A DNA stretch of 64,000 bases. Origin: Halichoerus grypus. Taxonomy: Eukaryota; Chordata; Mammalia; Carnivora; Phocidae. Position numbers and translations under genes: made by a program. The stretch covers positions 143,730,308 through 143,794,307 of the forward strand of contig NC_135717.1 of assembly GCF_964656455.1 (NCBI RefSeq), in the 5' to 3' direction. Below are positions 10,970 through 23,184 of this stretch, piece by piece. The notes under the pieces are model-generated. The model saw only the letters and a program-made list of their open reading frames with translations, ran no database searches and had not been told where the DNA came from. How positions within the stretch are numbered: position 1 is the stretch's first letter; the number at the start of each line of letters is the position of its first letter.

Positions 10970-12020
10970 GTGGGAAAAAATATTTCACTGGCTGCAGTGA
11001 GTACAACATGATATTAACTTTTAAATTGCATTCACCAATTATGGAAAAACTTGTAGATGGAATTCATTTTCTTCCCAGCTCCTCTGGGAGTCAATAATTT
11101 ATTCTTGTAAACAAAATCTAGATGTCAAAAAATGTAACTATCAAAAACCTTTTCTTTGGATCAAAGCGTACAGACATACGCTTTTCTTTTTAAATGTTGA
11201 TATGCATAAATTTTAGCAGTAACTGCAGATATTTCTAATTTTTTTCCCTCCAGTATGCTCTCTCTGCAGCATGAAGTTTTTTTGGAAACCAGTTACTCTT
11301 TCACTGATTATTGAAGTTACTCTCTATACAAATGTTCATTGTACCTAATATAAAAATTCACATTTCAAAAGCTTTCTAGATAATTTCAATATTTGGGGAA
11401 ATTTATTGTTAAATCTGATTAGATTATCATTGTTTATCTTTCAATATGGCTGATGAGGAGCTTGTATTAGAGAATAGAAAAATAATTAGTTTTGCAATTT
11501 TCATGTTATTCAATTTTACCTCCTTCCCATATCATCAACCTATGATTTTATTTTTTTACAGAAATAGTCTGTAGTTATTTATCAATTTTGAGAATTAGTC
11601 TACTTAAAACTGGACAATATTGTACATCAGTCTCCTCCTTGGTTACCTGTCCACTGAAATACACTCTGTGTTGAAAGCAAATGAATGAGTGAGACCACTA
11701 CAGCAAGCTCTCCAATGTGAAACTTTCCTTCTTCCTTTGGGATAGCAATCCTGCATGACATAAAATTATCTGAATTATATATTTGGGCATAGACTGAATG
11801 AGACATCAGTGTGAAATCATATTGATAGTAGATACCAGCAAATATTGATTTTTCTCATTCCTTTAGTTAAAAATAGGAGAGATTTTAATATTTTTTTCTG
11901 TTATCCTAATCATTTTGCATGCACAAATCGGTGTCTTTGCTCCTCTTTAAAGATGACTATCTTTGTGGTACAGCTTCGCTTACCTGGTTTGTCTAATCTT
12001 AAAACTGGAATTAAGACTAT
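10970..12020. other. unassigned sequence
   Basis: AT-rich and without a recognised gene or repeat. The largest frame is about 61 codons and featureless. Confidence 0.5.
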
Positions 12021-12029
12021 ACTAGTCTA

Positions 12030-12176
12030 GGAGCACCTGGGTGGCTCAGTTCTTTCAGCGACCGACTCTTGATTTCACCTCAGGTCATGAACTCAGGGTC
12101 CTGGGATCAAGACCCACGTCGGGCTCCTTCTCGTACTTTCTTTCTCTCTCTCTCAAAAAAAAAAAAAAAAAAATCC
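12030..12176 (+). mobile_element. CAN SINE
   Basis: Plus-strand head 'gagcacctgggtggctcagt', B-box region 'cctgggatcaagaccc', CT-rich body and an A19 tail. Flanked by the short TSD ctagtcta at 12022-12029 and 12177-12184. Confidence 0.93.
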
Positions 12177-12489
12177 CTAGTCTATAAGAAGCTGGATGAA
12201 TGATTTGATCATAAATAGTTATTTGGCACCTATCTTTAGAGTAGTTACAACATTTGAGTGTTAATAACAGCCAAAACAATGACAACAATAGCAACAACAA
12301 AATGACATTATTCATACTTTGGTCTAAGCTGAGCACCATACTTTATAGGTATTTTCTCATTTAATTTTATGTTTTTTACAGATATCTCAAAGCTCCAAAC
12401 TTTCCTGTTTCTTTTTGTTCTACCTGCAAAAGGATGATAATAAAAACCACTGTGCCTACACCATAAGTTAATAGTGAAGTATGTAATGT

Positions 12490-12890
12490 GGACAAGACAC
12501 TGGAGTAGAAGTGAGGAGTTCTTGGTATCAGTTCAAGCTAGTTCTGCTATTAACTAGCTTATATGATTTTTTTTTAATATGTATTTCTTTTTTTTTTTTA
12601 ATGTTTTATTTATTTATTCATGAGAGTCAGAGAGAGAGAGAGAGAGAGGCAGAGGCAGAGGGAGAAGCAGGCTCCCTGCCTAGCGGGGAGCCCGATGCGG
12701 GACTCGATCCCAGGACCCTGGGATCATGACCTGAGCCGAAGGCAGACGCTTAACCATCTGAGCCACCCAGGCGCCCCTAGCTTATATGATTTTGAGTAGT
12801 TATTTCAAGTTTCTGGACATTCAAGTTTCTAGACATTAGCTGTTTTATCTATAAAATGAGAGTGTGGCTAGGGTAAATTATTCTCTTAAT
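12490..12890 (+). mobile_element. MIR split by a SINE insertion
   Basis: Two MIR halves flank a SINE. The left half carries 'gctattaactagcttatatg' (the usual 'cttactagctgtgtgac' region). The right half continues 'attttgagtagttatttcaa', then 'tgttttatctataaaatgag'. The right half also contains a 16-bp tandem duplication at 12804-12835. Confidence 0.72.
12571..12777 (-). mobile_element. CAN SINE (arctoid type) inserted in a MIR
   Basis: Reads on the minus strand from 'ggggcgcctgggtggctcag' to a T-rich left end, with '(ga)n' body at 12628-12650. Perfect 16-bp TSD tagcttatatgatttt at 12555-12570 and 12778-12793, the target being the body of the MIR. Confidence 0.96.
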
Positions 12891-15505
12891 TTCCTTATAA
12901 GCCATTATGGTATTTTAATTGAACTTAAATTTGTATTTGTGTATGTGCATGGTGTACACACATGTGATAATTAAAGTAAGGGATTATTATGGTTAAAATA
13001 CATGTAACAAATATGTTTCCAAATCAAAAAACTGCTTTTCAGAGGATATTTTGGGGAGGGATACTGAAAATATCCAGTGTGTATGGGCTCCAGGGTCAGG
13101 ACCTTGTGGGGATTAGAGATGGTAGGAGTCCAAGATAAGAAAGGAAGTGGCTACTTTGGTGATCTAGTTAATTATTCCACAGCAAATGTTTTCCCCAAGG
13201 TGAAAAAAAAATTAGTGCTAACCATTTGCTTAAGCACCAGAGGGACTCTGCATAAGGATTAGCTAGCAAGTTTCAAAGGAAGATCAAGTGACTGTGGAGG
13301 GTATTTATAGAATAAAAGCAAAGTTTAAGCTGGCTGTTCCCATGAAGTCTTATTTTCTTACTGAAAATTTGCCTTAGAGATGTCTTTGCTGTCTTCCTTC
13401 TATCTGAAGTTTTCCTAAGGCACATGTTGAGGCAGAGATAAAATATCCAGCTGGAAAATTGGATCCTCTCTATGAACCTTCTAGAGGAGTAAATGGCAAG
13501 TAGGATTAATGCCTAAAGAATATAGTCTTTCCAAACTAAATTTATTTCCTCTGACAACTGGGCAAAAGTGCTCTGGATATCAAGTTGTACCAGATCAGGC
13601 ATTTTGCTACTGAGATATCAGTTACGTGGTTAGAAATGGAGAAAGATGTCTCTGGATAATTGAAGCGTAATAATCAAGAAAGGGTCTAGAGAAAATAAGC
13701 CACCGAGGAAATGGGAAAGAATCTGAAGAGCAGAAGGAAAAAGTGGAAGAAAGATCAGAGACACTGATAGTTTTTACTTAGGGAGTAAATTGTATCTTTC
13801 ACAAAGAATGAGGGAATAGTATAGCATTACAGAAAATTTTAAGTAGAAGATGTTATGAGCCTAGCCTTTTTCTCTTTTGTCTGCAAAGAGTTTTCCAGTT
13901 TTCATATTCTTGTTTGAAATAAGAAAGCTTAAATGGAATGCCTCTTCATTTTGTTTGATAAACTACTTCAAGGACTTCAAGACCCGATTCAGTTTCTCTT
14001 CCTGTCAACCTTCTCCTCTTCTGTGGGATGGGTCACTGTCCCTTTATGCTTCTGCTATACTGAATATATTTTTATATCTGTGTATATGTCTGGGATACAA
14101 CATGTCACATTGAATTAGCAATCATTTGCTTACCTAAAAGTTTCCTGTACTTTTGAGCCTCTTGAGAGAGAATAATATTTATTTTACTAGCACCGAGTTA
14201 GGTCCTGGCACACTGAATTCAGCCAATTTATCAAATGATTTAATGAAAAGGTATAACCCAGGTCTTTAAATTTCAGAAATTACCATATTGATAGTGACCA
14301 TGATGTGATTTTTGTCATCTATTCAAAAGATTACTTTTATGTTGATTCTGAGGCTAAGGAAATTGCAGACATTCTAGACATTAAGCCTCTAGAATTCCAT
14401 CCTCTTTGGAAGCTGATGTAGCCGCTCTGCTCTTCTAAGACACTTACATAGTCCAGAGAATAGGATGACAAAAGAAAAATGTATTTCAGGATTTTTCAAA
14501 AATATGATCCACACAAAGTAAAGAGACTTAGCAAAGTCTCAGTGGGAGTAAGATGAACATAGGCTGTGGGGAAGAAAGGGTAACACAGAGATGCTAACTT
14601 GAAAATAGCGTAATGCTGCTTGACATGTGTGAGTATTAAAAATGGGTCACCAACTGTCCTTACCATTCCCACTGCTCTTCCCCTGCCTGATGTATCAAGG
14701 CAAATGGAGATGGAAGACACCTCATGAACAGTCAGAAAAAGATTGTTGTTGACCTAGGTCATAGTGGTTCTTTTGGATCCGAAATAACAAAATCAAACCA
14801 CAGAAGGATGGAAGAAGGATTGAGGAAAGAGCTAATCAAAAGAAGTGAAAAGGCTTTGCACTTGAAAACTTAAGCAAAAGGGAGAGAAATGTAAGAGAAC
14901 AGAATGGTTGGGTCAAGAAAGTGATTTTCCTACTCAGAACTGAGAAAATGCTTTCAGGTTTGAAAGTCTCTTAAAAAGGCCCAAACATTCAGTAAAAAGT
15001 GAGCAGGAAGATGAATAATCAAAACTAAAACTACAGATTATAAGCTACTTTGTGAAACTATCATGAAATTCAAGATCAAAAAAAGGAAGAAATTTGGAAA
15101 TTAATTTTTTCAGAAAAAATATTTATCTTTCATGTAAAATTATTCTTTTGTGGTAACTAAAACCTGTGTCAGTGGTTATCAGCTTTATCTGCACTGAGTA
15201 TTGCTTTCATTTCTCCATCCCTCCGTTGACCTTATATTTCTGAAAAAAAAATTGCTATCTCAACTACATTTATTAATAATAACACATATCTCACTAGATA
15301 TAATAAAAGACAATTGCCAATCAGAATCTCTCATGAGCATGAAATAAGAAGTGACATCACACCAATTTATTAAGAATTCAACTGAAAACAAAGATGATTT
15401 AAGTTCTGGTTAGTTTGCGCGTTGTGATCTTAGATAAGCACGTATTTTTTAGTAAGCTTTTAAATGTCATTGAAAATAGCTTAAGAGACCCCTTGCTTCC
15501 TTTTT
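12891..15505. other. unassigned sequence
   Basis: About 2.6 kb without a recognised gene. Open frames reach 78 codons (13877-14113), with hydrophobic low-information translations. No RNA gene was seen. Diverged repeats may be hidden here. Confidence 0.45.
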
Positions 15506-15510
15506 GCATG

Positions 15511-15975
15511 GTTTCTCAGTAGTGGCACTGTTGACATTTGTCGTTAGATGATTTTTTGTTGCAGGGGGCTGTCCTGTGAATTGTAGGATGTTGAGTAGCA
15601 TCCCTGGGTTCTACCCACTAGATGCCAGAGCACCCTCTACTGGTGGGTGGGCCAAAATGAGTTAAGGGTAGTGGGAGAAATAGGCTTACAGTTATGAAAT
15701 GAATAAGTCATGGGAATAAAAGGCACAACATAAGGAATATAGTCAGTGGTAGTGTAATGGTGATATAAGGGATAGATGGCTACATTTGTGAGGAACATGG
15801 CGTAATGTGTAAACTTGTTGAATCACCTGAAACTAACATTGTGTGTCACCTATACTCAATAAAAAAAAATTACAAAGAAAAACCCAAACCTCCAGACTTT
15901 TCAGTATCCTCTCGGGAGCAAAACTAACCCCAGTTTTGATACAAAGAGGTCTGGGGTCCTGGTCTGAGAACCACT
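15511..15975. mobile_element. MER-type DNA-transposon relic split by an L1 end
   Basis: Left half (15511-15640) carries 'agtggcactgttgacatttg', 'gggggctgtcctgtgaattg', 'agcatccctgggttctaccc'. After the L1 insertion the same element resumes at about 15877 with 'cctccagacttttcagtatc' and ends in 'ctgagaaccact', a typical inverted end. No transposase is present. The exact MER name is uncertain. Confidence 0.68.
15641..15876 (+). mobile_element. LINE-1 3' end inserted in a MER element
   Basis: L1 3'-UTR wording: 'atgaataagtcatgggaata', 'ggaatatagtcagtggtagt', 'gtgatataagggatagatgg', 'cacctgaaactaacattgtg', 'ctatactcaat' plus an A9 run at 15861-15869. The 5' end is truncated. It sits between two halves of the flanking MER relic. 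Confidence 0.85.
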
Positions 15976-17185
15976 CATCTCAAGGGATCAAGCATCTAGA
16001 GAAATAAATAATGCCTAGAACCAAATAATGCATCCAAAAGGAGGAACAGAGGAGATCGTAGGATGGACCCATTCACCTTTCCCAGAAAGCCAACACTGCT
16101 CTAAGAAGAATCGCAAAGCTGGGCTGTCATTTTTGTAGTTTTTGACCAGAGTGTATTCCGCATAAGCATCAAATGACATAAATACAAAGTAAGACCACAC
16201 ACATTGAAAACTAGGGTGGAAGCCTCTTTGAGGTCCTTCAAACTGATTGTTTAATTCAGAAAGGAAGAAGCAATTATAAAGAAAAAAAAGGAGGTCATGG
16301 ATTCTTCATTTCAGACTGTTTGTAATTCAGTGGGAAGTGCTGCTGTCTATGACAGTTTTACAAAAGGCAGAGGACTGCTAAGAGTTTACAAGCTTTTCAG
16401 TCTTGTTAGGAACAAACCTTAAATTACCTGATGTGCTGTCCAACTGTTTAAAAAGGCCCTCTGCAGTAATGTGTATTGGCCATTTTCTTTCTTTTATCGC
16501 TTTCTGAATTTAAGGGTGGAATTCTAATCAAAATCTTTCCTTGCACATGGTTCCATTATACAGTATAGATATTATTTCCCAATTTTTAAGACCAGCTGTT
16601 ATTAAAGTGACTGGGTGGATTTAATAGTGTTCATCAATGTTTAATTTTATTTTTGTCACAATTTTCTGCAGATTAAAAGATTAAGGCATGGTCTAAGAAA
16701 AGCTATGGATTAAAATTGAATTTGAAATTTCGCTCATAGTCACTATCATTTTATCAACTGAAGAGTGAATCACTGGGGATTGGGGCCCTACATGGGTCTG
16801 AACATGTAGCAGCCCATTTGTTCATCAGTAGAACTGGTCTGAGCAACATATTACCTGGGATAGAGTAACTAGAGGTGATCTCCGACTATGTGAGTAAGTC
16901 ACTAGTTTTAAGCTAGACTGAGGGAAACCGGTTATTGTCTAAAAAGAATGAACTCAAGGCTCTGACATCATAATTTTCACATACAGGAATGAAGAAGAGT
17001 CAGAACATGGTTAGGTTAGCGCCACTGAAGTTTCTTTTTACGCAATAAAGGGAGAGCGTATTCTAATGTTACTTGCTAAGTAGTTTACTGCTCATGCTAC
17101 TATTAATGACTGTTATGACCACCACCACTATTACTGCTAGTAACAAAAATAACAGTAGCTTCCATCAATTTAGGAGTGTTTATTG
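15976..17185. other. unassigned sequence
   Basis: No recognised gene or repeat. The largest frame is 61 codons. An 'aataaaag'-type A-rich patch lies near 16280. Confidence 0.45.
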
Positions 17186-17199
17186 TATGATATTTAAAT

Positions 17200-17380
17200 T
17201 CTTGATATTTAAATTCATTATTTCAGATCCCCTCAACAGCCTGTAACTGGTACTAGCTCCAATCTAGAGATGAGGAAATGGAATTTGAGAGAAATTATTT
17301 TCTTCAGGTCAAATTGTATTAAGTGGTAAAGCCTGAATTGAGCAGCATTGACTACCTCCAAACCCCATGCTTTTTGTTGT
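17200..17380 (-). mobile_element. MIR (CORE-SINE)
   Basis: Reverse MIR landmarks 'agatgaggaaatggaatttg', 'aagtggtaaagcctgaattg' and 'ctccaaaccccatgct' in the right order. Just upstream the 14-bp word tgatatttaaattc is duplicated at 17188-17201 and 17203-17216. Confidence 0.68.
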
Positions 17381-18105
17381 TGTTGTTTTGTTTTTTAATA
17401 TATTGCACATGTAAAGCTCCTGTGATGAAGGCAAGGAAGGAGGTAAGAAGAATGCCCAAGAACTAACCTGTGCACCTGTTATTTCACAGAGGATCAAGAA
17501 TATTCTGATTCTCCACCCTTCTGCTCAACTGAATATTTGGGTAGAGAAGTCATTTTCTTTCCTTTACTTAATTCTACTTGTTGTTTACCTTTTCTTGGCC
17601 CATTTGCTCTTGGCGATGAGATCATACATGTAACCCAACTTTTGTGGTATATTTTAAAATGTAGTATCTGCCCCATTATAGCATAGTGAGGGAATGTTCA
17701 GTTTTGAAGAGAATGAGAATCATAAACACCCTTTTTCTAATAAATGTGTTCCTCTCTAAAGCAGAAAGATCATCTAAATGATAAATCCAACTGTGCATGA
17801 TTTTGGTGATAGTAACCAAGAATAAAATCTTCTGAGATAATTAGCAATAAGTCTTTGTTCTTTTTGCTGTTTTGCATATTTATACAAGATCCTTCACTGA
17901 CAATTTCAAAGCTGAGGCAAATTAATATTCATTTAAAAATATTCAGGCTCATATTTTCTTATATCTACTTTTGTAATGTTCAACATGTCTTATTGTGATA
18001 AATGTACGACCCTGCATACACATATAAACCTTTCTATTCATTTTACTTGTTGATTTTTGTCTATGATAAATATAAAAGTCACCATGTAAAGGTGGAAAGG
18101 AGAAT
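17381..18105. other. unassigned sequence with a short GTT/T tract
   Basis: A (TTG)n/T-rich simple tract at 17375-17397, then nothing recognisable as gene or repeat. Confidence 0.45.
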
Positions 18106-18109
18106 GTGC

Positions 18110-18245
18110 CTATAAACTATCATTTATTTAACAATGTCTAGGAAGTGGCTACCATGTCCCCAGCTAGGTGCTGTGAACAGCAAAAGCAACTAGGTTCCTG
18201 CCCTCGTTGGACATAGGTTGGGGAGAGCAGTATATCTGAGAATTT
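18110..18245 (-). mobile_element. L2 LINE 3' fragment
   Basis: Reverse L2 wording 'catttatttaacaatgtcta', 'ccccagctaggtgctgtgaa', 'ggttcctgccctcgttggac'. Confidence 0.65.
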
Positions 18246-18299
18246 ATTTAGATTTTCTTCCCCCACCCTGCCTCTCCTGGTCTATTTATGCTTATGGAA

Positions 18300-18505
18300 T
18301 ACTAGGGGCAGAGGACTCAGAGTCAGACAGAATTGTATGAAACTTAGTTTTGAGCTCACTCTGAACCTCAGTTTTTCCATTTGTAAAATGGGGTGATCAT
18401 ACCTTCTCCACAGGCTAGTTGTCAGATTACATGAAATACTGTATGTAAAGAGACTGTCATGGTGCCTAAAGCAGAGGCACTTAACATTAGCTTTTATTAC
18501 AACCG
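18300..18505 (+). mobile_element. MIR (CORE-SINE)
   Basis: Plus-strand MIR order: 'actcagagtcagacagaatt', 'ctgaacctcagtttttccat', 'ttgtaaaatggggtgatcat', 'gcctaaagcagaggcactta'. Nearly full length. Confidence 0.85.
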
Positions 18506-19645
18506 TCTGTTTTTACAGCATCTGCACCTCTGCCCTCATATAGTATCCTCTGTGGAACTCTTGCCTATGGAGTCTTGAGGTAAGTACCTATGGATTCTAG
18601 CATGGAGATACAAGGATTTGGGATCAGGAAAATGAGGCGCTTGAAGGCCAGAAACAGGGGCATCAGGGGATCATATTTCTGAGGACTTAAGGTCCTCAGC
18701 ACTATGAGGCATTTTGTTTCACCACTTTATGGAGGTACAGTTTTCCATATATATTTTAAAGATACTGGTAAATTGAAGTCCTCATTAAGCTAAATGGTAA
18801 AAGAAGAAAACCATTAATCACAAGAAAAGAAAAAAAAAATCCTGTGACTAAATACCTAGCTCTAATACAAACAAAAGCGTTTTTTTCTCCCCACGTAGTT
18901 TTCTGGATGTTGTAGCAGATATCAGAAAACCGTATATGTTTGGCACATAGTTTATGTTCAATATGTTTGCTGAACAAGCAGACAAAAATTAATAAACTCT
19001 TCCCTTTATTAAATAAAATTGTGAAAGTCCCCCTAGAAATAGTAATTTACAAGAGGTAGCCAAATCAGTCAATAGTTTTGCATTTGACTGATACTGGTGA
19101 GTATTAGGAGTCTGTACTAATTCTGCTTGAGTTAAAACTTTGGAAGATACATGTTGGTTTTCAGAGCTGTCAATCCAAGAGTACATAGGCAGTGACTTTT
19201 CTACAGAGAAAAAACATCATTACTTTACTCAATTAAATTTGTCCCAGATTTAGTATTCTAATCTACAAAGACAGTGTATTGCCTGAATGGACTAACAGGA
19301 TTTCATTCTATTATCACACAGTCCTTGTTGTCTGGCAACAATAATCAAAAGAATCCGTTACCTTGCAAAGCGAAGCATTACCCATTGGCTTAGGAAGTTC
19401 TCCAAACATGATTAATTCATTCATAGCTTTTAAAATGTTGAGTTGTCCTTTAGTTTGTGATTTAAAATTCTTACCAAATTTTATCCTAGTTAAAAGTCAT
19501 TTTCTCATGAAAGATAAATGTGAAATGTTCAATGACTTCACGTCTCGTCATTCCATGATCTCATATGACCATGGAGTTCAGATAAGGTTTAATTTGGTTG
19601 GGTAATTATTTAGAAAATGCAAAGTGTTTAAGCAAACACAATTAA
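18506..19645. other. unassigned sequence
   Basis: No gene recognised. Open frames of 65-80 codons (18756-18977, 18989-19186, 19363-19605) lack any family signature. Confidence 0.45.
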
Positions 19646-19649
19646 AATT

Positions 19650-19800
19650 ACGGACCTCTAGGAAACCTACAGAACATCTAGTCCAAACCTGTATTTCAGG
19701 AACTAGAAAACTGAAGAACAGGAAGAATGAGTGTTTAGTTCAAGGTTGTTTACCTTGAGTGGCGAACCACTGTTCTACCGAATCATGATGTTTTTATCCT
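19650..19800 (-). mobile_element. degenerate MIR
   Basis: Weak reverse MIR order: 'acatctagtccaaacctgta', 'aactagaaaactgaagaaca', 'agttcaaggttgtttacctt', 'gaaccactgttctaccga'. Confidence 0.45.
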
Positions 19801-20735
19801 TAGGGTTACTTCTCTTTCAGATAAACAAGTTTATGTAAGTTTACACATATTCTTAACCTTGACTGTGTCATATTTGTTTCTTCCTTAGTATGTTTACTTT
19901 CTCTTAGTTAATTGATTGGTCTCCCTGTCTTTCCATGACCTATGCACATGCTAACATGAAATGTTTTAAAGAAGAAACTGGAATAACGAAAGTTATTCAG
20001 GAGAAAGGTTAACATCTGATATCCATCAGTCTGTTGTTAACAAGACCAGACTAGGCTTCATTCCACCCCTAGTAACCATTCCTTAGATCTTCCTCTATTT
20101 TTCCTAAAATACCATACAACACTAATGCAATGACAAAATAGCATTGCTTTTGGGTGCATTTATCCTTAAAATTCTCCCAATATTTGATCCATAACTGAGG
20201 TTTTCCTCTTTCCTTAACAGTCATTAAATAGAAACATGAACACTTTTTATTGCTATAGATTTAGGTATCTATATCTATATAATCTTTCTATTTAATATGC
20301 AGCCCCCCCTTCAGAGAAGCAGCAGAACAAACATATAGTAGATAAAATGACTTATGTGTTTGGTAACCAAAAAAATCAGTCATGGAATGGGAAAATGGGT
20401 GATAAACATTAGTGGATCCTATCTTACTCAGATATAATTGAGCCTCTTTGCCTGACAATTTTGCTCATAATGATAATTGACCAAAACTCAGTTTATTTTT
20501 GTTAAATAAAAGTCATTTCCCTAAGTAATATAGTTTATGGCAAATGTGGTAGAGCCATAAAAAAAAACCACACACAACAGAGGGACACTAAATTGTTGTT
20601 TGTCTTTATCACAAACAAAATGCCATGACAATAATGTTCCTTATCACTGAATCTAGGAAGTCTTATTTTGGCATTTAAAAAATTGTTTATTTAGGATTTT
20701 TTGATATATGTTCTTCCTTTAAAAAAAAAGTGTAA
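19801..20735. other. unassigned sequence
   Basis: AT-rich with no recognised gene or repeat. Short homopolymers only. Confidence 0.45.
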
Positions 20736-20740
20736 CATAG

Positions 20741-20774
20741 TACCTGCCATTTAAACGTACCTGCCATTTAAACG
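20741..20774. repeat. 17-bp perfect tandem duplication
   Basis: The unit tacctgccatttaaacg occurs twice, at 20741-20757 and 20758-20774, immediately before a MIR-like fragment. Confidence 0.95.
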
Positions 20775-20880
20775 CTCTTGGCTTCAGTTTCCTCAACTGT
20801 AAAATTAATGGGTTGATACTTAGATATTCCTAAAGTTACTTCCAGTTGTAAAAGTCAGATTCTATTATTTAGTTATATCA
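20775..20880 (+). mobile_element. MIR-family fragment
   Basis: Has 'cttcagtttcctcaactgta', 'aaattaatgggttgatac' and 'ttacttccagttgtaaaagt', the order of the MIRb/MIR3 3' half. Confidence 0.7.
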
Positions 20881-21014
20881 AATGAAACCGTTCCTCCTTG
20901 TTGAAATGCATGTATGTATGTGTTCAAAAGGTCTATCCATATTGTACTGATTTATTCAAATTTTAGCAAGTGTGTACTGTTTGCCTGACAATTTCATGCA
21001 CGGGTGTAAGTCAA

Positions 21015-21210
21015 GGATGGGCATACTACGTCCCCAGGCTAAATGTGGCTTGCTGCCTATTTTTGTGAATAAAGATGTTTAGAACCTTGCCATACAATTT
21101 TGGGTACCTGTGTATGGCTGCCTTCACATTACAGTGCAGAGTTAACTAGTTTGAGAGAGCCCACAAAACCTCAAGTATTTACTATCTGGTCTTTTACAGA
21201 AACAGGGTTT
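21015..21210. mobile_element. non-autonomous DNA-transposon relic
   Basis: Contains 'ggctaaatgtggcttgctgc', 'ctatttttgtgaataaagat', 'tgtgtatggctgccttcaca', 'gcagagttaactagtttgag' and 'tatttactatctggtctttt', the phrase order of a common mammalian MITE related to 'ggccaaatccggcccgc'. Probably hAT-type, but the family is not certain. Confidence 0.65.
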
Positions 21211-22760
21211 GCAAAACAAAAATATACTTTTATGTATATACTCATTTTATTGAATCTGTTGCAGATTTTTATTGATTGCACTATAATAAGCACTTTTGTT
21301 GTAGGTGTTGTTCTTGGGGGTGTGTGTGTGTGTTATGTGTGTTTGGTCTTTTTGGCAGTAAGTTGCACCTTTGTTTTGTTCATTTTTCAATCTGTTTTTC
21401 TGTTCATGCTAATATTTCAATTGATTTTACATTATGTAAACAATTGGCAACTGGTCATTGAATTTAAAAGCCAGTAACGTATGGATAACAGTCCTGATGC
21501 TATTTAAAGATGACTGTGAATAAGCTTAAATAAAACTTGTGTTTTTGTCCATGAAAACACTATCAATGGATTGAAAAGCTGTTTCCAGTTCTATATATCT
21601 CTAGGCATTTGCACTAGACTATTTCCTTTTTGTTAAAAGCAGAGAATATACAAGTTATAATTTGTCATAGATTATTTTTACATTGATATTTATAGTACAT
21701 CTGGTAGACAGAAAAGTAAATCCTATTTGATAAAATAGAGGATATTTAGACTGCTCTTTTTTCTCTAAAATGGCCTCTTTATTTTAGGACCATTGTCCAT
21801 TTTCTCCTTGCTTTTGTTCCTCCATTTGGTGTGGTGCAGGGAGGAGAGAATGGAGAAAAAAGAAAATAGCAGGAGCCATCCCAGTCTGAGGTGCATGAGG
21901 AAAGGCTCTGCTTCAGTTAACATTTAGATCTGATGGTTGCTTAAACTCCACGGTTCCCCTCATCTCCTCAGGAAATTAGACTTAATACAATTTTTACAGT
22001 TGACTCTATTATATGAGAGGATGATTAATGAAGATGACATTTCCCCTGATTGTTGTGCTCTTTAAAAAGATATTCTCCATGAAGAGCTCGCATTTCTAGG
22101 CTCCAGATGGAGATGACATTCTTTGGGGAAGAAATCGAGTTGAACTCTGTTTCACTAACCACATTTCCAGGTACAGATTACTATCTTGGTGCTTCTTGTC
22201 AGACTCATCAGAAGAGATATGTTCTTTGAAGTGCAGCACTCATCAGTTCTGAGCACTGAATTACATGACCCCTTCTCTCTCTCTCTTTCTTTAAAGTTCA
22301 CCGAAGACACTAACATTCTGAATTGTTTGAAAAATTCCAGGAAACTTTTGTTGGAGAATCTTCAAAGGTTTCAACTGGGTCTTAAATTGGTGATTCAGTA
22401 CATGAATATCTAAAAGCAGACAGGGTTCACATCCCACAAAGGTACCTTTCAGGTCACACAGGCAGAAGGACTAACCAACCACTCTGGTCTTTCAGGGATT
22501 TTGATATTCTTATGTCTTGGAAATGGCATCCAGCTATTTTTGCTAATCACCCTCAGATATCAAAAACCTTAAATCTGTTCTGGAGTTATTGGAAGCTAAG
22601 TGGGCCAGAAATCATGTTAATCTAATTGCAGTGTGATCTTATAGATACAGAAGTCAACATTGATTTTGTCCCAGGGGGCAAGGTAGTCTAGGAAAGGGGG
22701 AACTTGTCTGAATTTCCCCCCTGGACAAGCAGATACCCTGGTTGCTGGGCCCAGATGGTA
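21211..22760. other. unassigned sequence
   Basis: No recognised gene. A 125-codon frame (21100-21477) spans the preceding relic and a TG-rich patch at 21317-21350, so it is not taken as coding. Confidence 0.45.
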
Positions 22761-22764
22761 TGTA

Positions 22765-22860
22765 TTTGTTAATTAGTTAGTTATTAATTGAGTTTCTCAT
22801 ACACATCAAACACTGTATATATTCTCATGGAGCTCACAGTCTAAGGGAGCCCTAGAGGCC
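22765..22860 (-). mobile_element. possible L2 fragment
   Basis: Wording 'attgagtttctcatacacat' and 'ctcatggagctcacagtcta' fits the reverse L2 3' end. It is short and diverged. A 12-bp imperfect tandem repeat (ttgaagattgac/ttgaagactgac) follows at about 22896-22919. Confidence 0.4.
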
Positions 22861-23139
22861 TGGTCTGAGCCCTTTGAAGGCAGGACAAATCCACCTTGAA
22901 GATTGACTTGAAGACTGACTTGAGGACCCCAGACTATGATATCCAGTGAGAGCTAAAAAAGTTTTGAGGGGACAAATCTGAAAAAGAAATTTGAGGAAGA
23001 TAGTACAATGAGGCAAGACTGAGAGGCAGAATTTAGTTATGAGGTCACAAGACTATACCAGAATTATCAGCCATTATGGCAGCCTTTGGGTTGGACAATA
23101 AGATAGAGAGATGGGCCAGGGGTCAGGGCCGGTGGAGAG

Positions 23140-23184
23140 GTGTGTGTGTGTGTGTGTGTGTGTGGGTTTGTGTGTATGTGTGTA
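23140..23184. repeat. (TG)n microsatellite
   Basis: Pure (GT)13 at 23140-23165 followed by an interrupted TG-rich tail to 23184. Confidence 0.97.

Noticed and set aside
21100..21477. 125-codon plus-strand frame with hydrophobic stretches
   Set aside because: Starts inside a DNA-transposon relic and passes through a TG-rich patch; the apparent membrane-like segments are low-complexity T/G-rich codons.
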